DNA of 64,000 nt. It comes from Fictibacillus aquaticus (GTDB lineage Bacteria > Bacillota > Bacilli > Bacillales > Fictibacillaceae). This document shows, piece after piece, positions 58,638 to 64,000 of this stretch. The notes under the pieces are model-generated. The model saw only the letters and a list, made by a program, of their open reading frames with translations. It made no database searches and was not told the DNA's origin. The DNA is taken from NCBI RefSeq assembly GCF_002245695.1, contig NZ_NOII01000001.1, forward strand, positions 434,001 to 498,000, in the 5' to 3' direction. A program made the translations under genes and the position numbers. The stretch's first letter is position 1. The number at the start of each line of letters is the position of its first letter.

Positions 58638-58682
58638 GGAGAAACAACATCTGTTTCTCCCCTTAACGTTAAACGTATTATA
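58638..58682 (-). promoter_or_regulatory. Putative asd promoter -10 and leader hairpin
   Basis: On the minus strand TATAAT (58677-58682) may be an internal promoter for asd-dapG-dapA, although no good -35 was found. About 20 bases later GGAGAAACA pairs with TGTTTCTCC (58638-58660) in the leader, without a T-run. This would let vegetative expression of asd-dapG-dapA run independently of sporulation-specific dpaAB (inference). Confidence 0.5.
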
Positions 58683-58720
58683 TCTTATTTTATCATAAAA
58701 GTAAGTGCAATTTCTTTTCT

Positions 58721-59308
58721 TCAGCTGTACATTCTAAGGACCGGCTGCAGCTGCCTTTTCTCAAGGGCATGCTCTACCGCTTCTACAAGAAGGTCCATGT
58801 GGGCTACAAGAGAATTCTGCTTCTTTACGGGATCATCCTGGCCGAAAGGAATAAAATAAATATTCTTTGCGCCAAGCAGTTTCATAATATTCATCCCGTT
58901 AAGTCCAAGTCCATCGTTCGTACTTATTCCAAGCAGGATAGGGGATTGGTTCCTGAGTGTTGCTTTAGCTGCCATCAATACAGCGGAATCAGTCATCGCA
59001 TTTGCCAGTTTTGAAATGCTGTTTCCTGTCAGAGGAGCGATAATCATACAGTCTAGCGGTGTTTTAGGGCCGAACGGTTCAGCTTTTACGATTGAGTCCA
59101 CCACTTCTGTTCCGGTAATTTCTGTGATCTTGGCGAGCCAGTCAGTACCAGCCCCAAAGCGGGTTGTCGTGTTTTGTACTGTATGTGTGACAAATGGCGT
59201 CACTTTAGCTCCTAGTTCAACAAGCTTTTGAATCTGGGGTACGACCGCGTCATACGTGCAGTGGGATCCTGTCAGTCCAAAACCGATATGCTTTCCTTTC
59301 ACATCCAT
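58721..59308 (-). CDS. dpaB: Dipicolinate synthase subunit B (SpoVFB)
   Basis: 195 residues, flavoprotein-type fold: GFGLTGSHCTYDAVVP at the N-terminus, APLTGNSISKLANA and GTNDGLGLNG-like STNDGLGLNG. Partner of DpaA in making dipicolinic acid in the mother cell from a DapA product; dipicolinate is then loaded into the spore core. Begins seven bases after dpaA. Confidence 0.95.
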   Translation of the reverse strand: MDVKGKHIGFGLTGSHCTYDAVVPQIQKLVELGAKVTPFVTHTVQNTTTRFGAGTDWLAKITEITGTEVVDSIVKAEPFGPKTPLDCMIIAPLTGNSISKLANAMTDSAVLMAAKATLRNQSPILLGISTNDGLGLNGMNIMKLLGAKNIYFIPFGQDDPVKKQNSLVAHMDLLVEAVEHALEKRQLQPVLRMYS

Positions 59309-59314
59309 TCAGAT

Positions 59315-60208
59315 TTACCCCTTTCTGCTGTTTATGTCTTCAATTAACAATGAGGCCAGGACGTTCGCCACGATTTTCCCAGCTGTTTTTGGCGCAACAA
59401 TGCCTGGCAGACCGGGTGCGAGCATCGCTTTAATCCCGCGCTTCTCTGCAAACCTAAAGTCAGTTCCTCCTGGCTTTGAAGCAAGGTCAACGATCAAAGC
59501 GTGTGAAGGCATTTTAGAAATAACATCTGAATTAACGATGCTCGTCGGGATTGTGTTGATGCATACGTCAACATTCCACACCTCATTTTTCAAAGAATCC
59601 AGGTGAAACGGTGTGAACCCCATCTCAGCTATTCTCGCTATATGTTCAGACCTGCGCGCTCCTACTTTAACGTTGGCTCCCAAAGCCTGAAATGAACGGG
59701 CGACAGTCATCCCCACCCTGCCAAATCCGAGTACGACCGTATTGGATTGATGGATGGTAATATCAGTATGCTGTATCACCATCATAATCGTTCCTTCAGC
59801 AGTAGGAATGCTGTTATAGATCGCAACATCATCACGCTCAAACAGCTTTGTCAATTTTCTTCCGCTATCCAGAGCAATTTTATTTAAGTAGGCATTGGAA
59901 ATACCGGAATAAAGATGGCAGGTGGCAGGAGCTGCTTTAAGGTGTTCAGATGAAAGAACAATTTTTTTGTTCGAAAAAATAGTATCGACTTCTCCTTGAG
60001 GCCCTGTTCCGCTTACAGGCAGCACGATGGCGTCAACTAAGGAAAAGTCAACCTCCTCCAGCTCCATTTTCTTTGCTCCTGTGAATCCATGGTCGAGCTG
60101 GTCATATCCTACCAGTATTATGTTCGCATCCAGTTCTGTTAGTTTCCGGATCACTTCAAGCTGTCTCGCGTCTCCGCCAAGTATGGCGATATTTAAATCC
60201 GTTAACAT
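59315..60208 (-). CDS. dpaA: Dipicolinate synthase subunit A (SpoVFA)
   Basis: 297 residues. NAD(P)-binding folds: ILGGDARQLEVIRKL at the N-terminus and VVLGFGRVGMTVARSF (about residue 155) in the second half. Oxidoreductase subunit of dipicolinate synthase. I use the ATG at 60208 after AAGGGGAG; the longer frame to 60262 would run into the promoter. A good sigma-K promoter lies upstream, consistent with late mother-cell expression. Confidence 0.95.
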   Translation of the reverse strand: MLTDLNIAILGGDARQLEVIRKLTELDANIILVGYDQLDHGFTGAKKMELEEVDFSLVDAIVLPVSGTGPQGEVDTIFSNKKIVLSSEHLKAAPATCHLYSGISNAYLNKIALDSGRKLTKLFERDDVAIYNSIPTAEGTIMMVIQHTDITIHQSNTVVLGFGRVGMTVARSFQALGANVKVGARRSEHIARIAEMGFTPFHLDSLKNEVWNVDVCINTIPTSIVNSDVISKMPSHALIVDLASKPGGTDFRFAEKRGIKAMLAPGLPGIVAPKTAGKIVANVLASLLIEDINSRKG

Positions 60209-60261
60209 GCTTACTCCCCTTCCTTTATATTCATTAACCAGGGGATTTCCATATTCGTTCA

Positions 60262-60290
60262 CATCTTATGAGCGCCTTGCCCATTCGGTG
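60262..60290 (-). promoter_or_regulatory. Sigma-K-type promoter of dpaA
   Basis: On the minus strand CACC (60287-60290), 16 bases, CATAAGATG (60262-60270), close to the sigma-K consensus mACm and CATANNNTA; only the last base differs. Confidence 0.7.
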
Positions 60291-60443
60291 ACACCGTTTC
60301 CCCGCATATGACCGGCTTGTAATGTTACCCTTTAGTATATTCATCTCTATTCAGACGGTTTTGGGCAGCAGAAAAGTGCTGCGCCCATTTTTCACTAGGC
60401 TGTTTTCGTAGACGATTTTGTGATTAAAGAACTTAGGGAAGCT

Positions 60444-60630
60444 GTTGATCTCCATTTCAGGTGCACGCTTTCCGCGGGGCGTCCGGTGAGCCCCTTTACC
60501 GCTTTGCGTCCTAAAGTGTCTCACCTGACCGCTCGTCCCGCAGGACAAGGAAGGCTCCGGCAGCGATACATCGCACGAAGAAAATGTGAAGTTCATTTTC
60601 GAGGAGTCGGCACCTTACATTCCAATCAAC
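60444..60630. repeat. MITE-like structured repeat element
   Basis: A 187-bp, GC-rich block in AT-rich surroundings. Its ends form imperfect terminal inverted repeats: GTTGAT-N10-GGTGC at 60444-60464 and the reverse complement GCACC-N10-ATCAAC at 60610-60630. Inside, CCGCGGGGCG and TCCGGTGAG (60472-60490) face CTCACC and CGTCCCGCAGG (60520-60545) as an imperfect inverted repeat. No open reading frame. I recognise the general pattern as one common in Bacillaceae intergenic regions, but could not search for copies. Confidence 0.75.
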
Positions 60631-60916
60631 TTTATCAAAGATGTATTCAAGAAGATTTAGCGAATGAATGAATGTTTCCGTTACACAAACTCGTCCTAAA
60701 AGTTGAAATATAATTACTCGTTGAAGCTTACATTCCACTTGCAAATCGATTGAACTTTCTTACAAAAAAATATTCAGTAGCAACAATGTTGTTAAAAAAA
60801 GGCTTTCATTTAACAAGGAATCTTATATAAAAATTGCCTGCTGCTGTCCTGCGGCTTTTAATAGGCATCACTTTATTACTTAATCCATCCACAGAGAAGT
60901 TTATCAGAGCTATTGC
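60631..60916. other. Intergenic region downstream of the repeat element
   Basis: AT-rich stretch without a supportable gene. CTTACATTCCA at 60727-60737 repeats the same word at the right edge of the element (60613-60623). AGCAACAAT at 60779 is followed by an A/T tract and GGCTTT, resembling 20-48 at the left end of the window. Confidence 0.45.
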
Positions 60917-60960
60917 AAAAAAAGCCGTTGCTTCCGATTTTAACCGGAAGCAACGGCTTT
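60917..60960. terminator. Terminator of mlpA
   Basis: AAAGCCGTTGCTTCCG / CGGAAGCAACGGCTTT 16-base stem followed by TTTTTTGC on the minus strand. Confidence 0.93.
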
Positions 60961-60978
60961 CATATGCGAAAGTTATAT

Positions 60979-62220
60979 TTATTGCTGAAGACCTTTTGGA
61001 AGATTGCCTGTCGGACTGACAAGTGATGCAGAGCTTTCGCCTCCAAAAATGTCCTGTACGAGGGAATTGACCGAATCTTTTGTGACACTGTCGATCAAGT
61101 CTACCATCTCATCAAGTGACCTGTGGTAGTTGAGGATCAGCTCGTGCTTCCCGTTTCGGCTCATGCGGCTGTTCGTGCTCTCAAGGCTGAGCATGAGACT
61201 ACCTTTAATCTGTTCTTTTGAGTTGACAAGTTCTTTTTCAGAGATGCCCTCAGATTTCAAATCATCCAATATATGCATGACTGTGTCATATAATTCATCA
61301 AGCTGATGAGGAGCTGTACCGCCATAAATCGTGAATAGTCCGTTATCTGTATAAGCTGAGTGATAAGAAAATACAGAATAGGCGAGTCCTCGCTGTTCCC
61401 TTATTTCCTGGAAGAGACGGCTAGACATGCTTGAGCCTAAAAGATTATTCAGAACGATAAGCGAAAAGCTTCTTTTATCTTTTAAGGACAGTCCTGGAAA
61501 ACCGATACAAAGATGAGCTTGCTCTGTCTCTTTCTTGCGTGCAAGTTTCTGCGCAGAAAAAGCAGGTTTTTCGTACGTTAAAGCTGTTCCAGATGCTTTA
61601 TATGTGCCAAAATAATCTTCAATCTTTCGGATAAAGCTCTCATCCACGTTGCCGGCGATAGACACGACAACATTGCCGGGAAAATAGTGTGTGTCCATAT
61701 AATCACGGAGTGTCTGGCCGCTGAATGAATTCAGCGTTTCTTCTGTCCCTAGTATTGGAAGCCCCAGCGCATGCCGGCTGAAGCTCGCCTTGCTCAGCAT
61801 ATCATGGACAATATCATCAGGCGCATCCTCATACATTTTGATTTCTTCAAGCACTACGTTTTTTTCTTTTGCCAGTTCACCTTCATCAAATTCGGAATTA
61901 AAAAACATATCCGAAAGCACATCAAGTGCATGCTGCGCATGTGTATCGAGAACTTTCGCGTAATAGCAAGTATATTCCTTTGACGTAAAGGCGTTTACCT
62001 GGCCGCCAATGCTGTCGAACGATTCAGCAATTTCTCTGGCAGTCCGATTTTTTGTCCCTTTAAAAAACATGTGTTCCAAAAAGTGAGATACACCGTTTTG
62101 CTCGGCTGTCTCAAAACGGGATCCAGTCCCTATCCAAATTCCGATGGCAACGGAACGTACCGTTGGTATTTTCTCCAAAACGATGCGCACGCCATTCGGA
62201 CAAGTATGTCTGACTATCAA
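60979..62220 (-). CDS. mlpA: M16 family zinc metalloprotease MlpA (YmxG)
   Basis: 413 residues. HxxEH zinc motif in VSHFLEHMFFKGT (about residue 45), downstream glutamate in EKNVVLEEIKMYED, and the C-terminal non-catalytic M16 domain with SSRLFQEIREQRGLAYSV. Processing-peptidase family; B. subtilis MlpA has been linked to control of extracellular protease production. TTG start preceded by GGGGGAAA. Confidence 0.94.
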   Translation of the reverse strand: MIVRHTCPNGVRIVLEKIPTVRSVAIGIWIGTGSRFETAEQNGVSHFLEHMFFKGTKNRTAREIAESFDSIGGQVNAFTSKEYTCYYAKVLDTHAQHALDVLSDMFFNSEFDEGELAKEKNVVLEEIKMYEDAPDDIVHDMLSKASFSRHALGLPILGTEETLNSFSGQTLRDYMDTHYFPGNVVVSIAGNVDESFIRKIEDYFGTYKASGTALTYEKPAFSAQKLARKKETEQAHLCIGFPGLSLKDKRSFSLIVLNNLLGSSMSSRLFQEIREQRGLAYSVFSYHSAYTDNGLFTIYGGTAPHQLDELYDTVMHILDDLKSEGISEKELVNSKEQIKGSLMLSLESTNSRMSRNGKHELILNYHRSLDEMVDLIDSVTKDSVNSLVQDIFGGESSASLVSPTGNLPKGLQQ

Positions 62221-62306
62221 CTTGTTTCCCCCTAGCTGTCATATGGTTAAGCACAATTTTCTCATAGGAACAATATACCATTAAGTATATTGGCATACAA
62301 CTTATG

Positions 62307-63287
62307 TTAATGCTTCTTCTGGCGCGATGGGAGAATTCTTTCCTCGTCAAGCAGCTCAGATACCGTTCCGATGCTGTACCCTTTTTGTTTGATTCCTTTG
62401 ATCAAAAATTCTAGTCCTTCTGCTGTAGGACTTGTTGGATGCATGAGGATCATCGCTCCGGGGTGGACCTTTGCGAGGACTCGGTCAACCATATCCGATG
62501 TATTCGGATTTCGCCAATCTACTGTATCCACAGACCATAATATCGTTTTCATATCCATCTCATCCGCAATCTGAACAACGTCATTGCGGAAGCTTCCGCT
62601 CGGGGGAGCGAACCATTTTGGTGTCTCATCAATTGTTGCCTTGATCACTTCGTTCGTGTTCTTCAGTTCTTCTGTAATCCTTGCATTCGTTAATTTTTTT
62701 AAATCTGGATGAGTATATGCATGGTTGCCGATTTCATGCCCTTCCTCGCTGATCATTTTAGCAAGTGTCGGATTCTTCTTCACCCACGTTCCGTCCAGGA
62801 AGAAGGTCGAGTGAACACCATGTTTTTTCATCGTGCTCAAAATGACTGGCAGATGCTCGTTTCCCCATGCGACATTAACCAGCAGTGTGACCATCGGCTT
62901 TTCGGGATTTCCTTTATAAATGGGCGCAGCCGGAAGGTCATCAAGATGTATGGAAGGCTTTATCTGCTTGAACACAAGTTTTTTCTCGTCAAATCTATTT
63001 TCTTTTTTCATGTTTTTTAATGACTGTTCCATGTTTACGACAATTCCGTTATATCCAGGAATCGCTTTCCAGACAGGGTTAATTTCCGCGTTTACTGGCG
63101 GAGAATTGTATTCTTTCGCTTTTTCTTTGATCTGCTGAAACAAAGAATTAGAGTTGAGCTGAGAAACGGATGTTGTATGAGCTTTTATATGTTCAATATA
63201 CGTATTTGTAAACGGATTATGGACTGTTAGTGCAGCAGCACCGGCGATCAGTGAGGATGCTAATAGTTGAAAAGTCTTTCTTTTCAT
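62307..63287 (-). CDS. ylxY: Polysaccharide deacetylase YlxY
   Basis: 326 residues. N-terminal signal or membrane segment (about 5-25), a spacer, and the NodB-type domain (about 125-315): LLVNVAWGNEHLP in the position of the usual TFDDG, HEIGNHAYTHPDL (metal histidines), SVDTVDWRNPN and ILMHPTSPTAEGLEF. The first catalytic motif is VNVAWGNE, so the usual Asp pair is missing, as in the YlxY group; activity is uncertain. Located between pnp and mlpA as in Bacillus. Confidence 0.92.
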   Translation of the reverse strand: MKRKTFQLLASSLIAGAAALTVHNPFTNTYIEHIKAHTTSVSQLNSNSLFQQIKEKAKEYNSPPVNAEINPVWKAIPGYNGIVVNMEQSLKNMKKENRFDEKKLVFKQIKPSIHLDDLPAAPIYKGNPEKPMVTLLVNVAWGNEHLPVILSTMKKHGVHSTFFLDGTWVKKNPTLAKMISEEGHEIGNHAYTHPDLKKLTNARITEELKNTNEVIKATIDETPKWFAPPSGSFRNDVVQIADEMDMKTILWSVDTVDWRNPNTSDMVDRVLAKVHPGAMILMHPTSPTAEGLEFLIKGIKQKGYSIGTVSELLDEERILPSRQKKH

Positions 63288-63376
63288 AGTCTTCCCTCCC
63301 TGTAAAAGGGTATGTCCATTATGGACAGGTTAGAACCTTGGCAAAGAAAAGTAAAGCTCACTAGAGGTGCTCGTGC

Positions 63377-63430
63377 AATCAACCAAAAAAACCAGAAGTG
63401 CATGCGCACTTCTGGTTTTTTTGGTTGATT
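63377..63430. terminator. Terminator of pnp, perfect 25-bp inverted repeat
   Basis: Arms 63377-63401 and 63406-63430 are perfectly complementary with the four-base loop ATGC. The core ACCAGAAGTGC stem followed by TTTTTTT on the minus strand is a classical terminator; the outer TTGATT/AATCAA extension makes it unusually long. Confidence 0.95.
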
Positions 63431-63446
63431 ATTCAAAGGCAAAGGA

Positions 63447-64000
63447 TTAAGCCTTTTGCTCTTCCTGTTCCTTTTTCTGTTCCTTCAGCACCACTTTGCG
63501 TGACAGATTGACACGTCCCTGGTTGTCGATTTCTGTGACCTTGACCATGATTTCATCGCCAAGCTTCACAACGTCCTCGACTTTGCCGATTCTTTCTTCA
63601 GCCAGTTCAGAAATATGAACGAGCCCGTCTTTTCCGCTGAACAATTCAACAAATGCGCCAAACTTTTCAATGCGTTTAACTTTTCCTACATAGTACTCGC
63701 CGACCTGTACTTCTCTTACGATGTCTTCGATGATTTTCTTCGCTTTCTGATTCATCTCTTCATTGGTAGAAGCGATAAAGACCGAACCATCCTGTTCGAT
63801 ATCAATCTTAACGCCAGTCTCTTCAATGATTTTATTGATGATCTTCCCGCTCGGTCCGATAACATCGCGGATCTTGTCAGGATTGATCTTCATGCTGATA
63901 ATCTTAGGCGCAAATTGTGAAAGCGTTCCGCGCGGCTTGTCGATAGTAGACGTCATTGAATTAAGGATATGCATTCTTCCTTCTTTCGCCTGAGTCAGCG
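63447..64000 (-). CDS. pnp: Polynucleotide phosphorylase, C-terminal part
   Basis: Only the last 184 or so codons are inside the window; the reading frame runs open to position 64000. Visible: end of the second RNase PH domain (AKEGRMHIL), the KH domain ([20 protein letters not shown]), and the S1 domain ([38 protein letters not shown] in part), ending in a K/E/Q tail. PNPase is the main 3'-5' exoribonuclease and also makes tails. Position next to ylxY-mlpA matches Bacillus. Confidence 0.96.
   Translation of the reverse strand, partial: LTQAKEGRMHILNSMTSTIDKPRGTLSQFAPKIISMKINPDKIRDVIGPSGKIINKIIEETGVKIDIEQDGSVFIASTNEEMNQKAKKIIEDIVREVQVGEYYVGKVKRIEKFGAFVELFSGKDGLVHISELAEERIGKVEDVVKLGDEIMVKVTEIDNQGRVNLSRKVVLKEQKKEQEEQKA

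Noticed and set aside
60351-60744. Short frames across the GC-rich repeat element
   Set aside because: They follow the inverted-repeat structure, have no ribosome-binding sites and no family pattern; the element is better explained as non-coding.

Overview
The window is core chromosome of a low-to-mid GC, endospore-forming member of the Bacillaceae. Evidence: mother-cell and coat genes (spoVK, cotE, spoVS, spoIIIE, dpaA/dpaB, ylxY, a YhcN/YlaJ-type lipoprotein), Bacillus-type SOS, GlnR and sigma-H sites, AAGGAGG-type ribosome-binding sites with frequent TTG/GTG starts, and gene order that follows the Bacillus subtilis yneF-lexA, spoVK-glnA, mutSL-cotE and rny-recA-spoIIIE-dapA-pnp segments. 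The protein sequences are not B. subtilis itself; a Fictibacillus-like genus is my best guess (inference). Nearly all genes lie on the minus strand; only lexA, a YitT-family gene and a degenerate tyrosine recombinase gene are on plus. I saw no rRNA, tRNA, CRISPR array, prophage or intact insertion sequence.

Layout: 1-6700 holds mnmH, yneF, sirA, tkt, yneR, ynzC, yneB-yneA and divergent lexA, with three LexA boxes between yneA and lexA. 6700-8900 is a small accessory island: a TetR gene and an aldo/keto reductase gene behind one promoter covered by a long palindrome, plus a MarR gene. 9000-14530 is glnA-glnR (two GlnR boxes), ynbB, hflX and spoVK. 14700-17150 holds a YitT-family membrane protein, a sporulation lipoprotein and the recombinase-like gene. 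17170-26125 holds hfq, miaA, mutL, mutS, cotE, ricA and miaB.

26280-34740 holds kbl-tdh (threonine degradation), korA-korB (2-oxoacid:ferredoxin oxidoreductase), an M19 dipeptidase, spoVS (sigma-H promoter) and rny. 35190-43850 holds recA (own SOS promoter), cinA, pgsA, rodZ, ymfK, ymfJ, ymfI and the M16-type pair ymfH/ymfF. 44060-49660 is a BMP-type nucleoside ABC transporter (nupNOPQ) with a GntR regulator in front. 49880-64000 holds spoIIIE, ylzJ, tepA, rnjB, the dpaA-dpaB-asd-dapG-dapA cluster (diaminopimelate, lysine and spore dipicolinate), mlpA, ylxY and the 3' part of pnp, cut by the window end.

Functional themes: DNA damage response (lexA, yneA, recA, and mutSL for repair), RNA turnover (rny, rnjB, pnp, hfq), tRNA thiolation/selenation and hypermodification (mnmH, miaA, miaB), sporulation, and nitrogen/amino-acid metabolism. 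No clearly new multi-gene system is present. The items most worth a second look are the recombinase-like protein lacking key catalytic residues, the operator-covered TetR/reductase island, the 187-bp MITE-like element upstream of mlpA, the apparent loss of ymdB between rny and spoVS, and the intergenic RNA hairpins in the nup operon.
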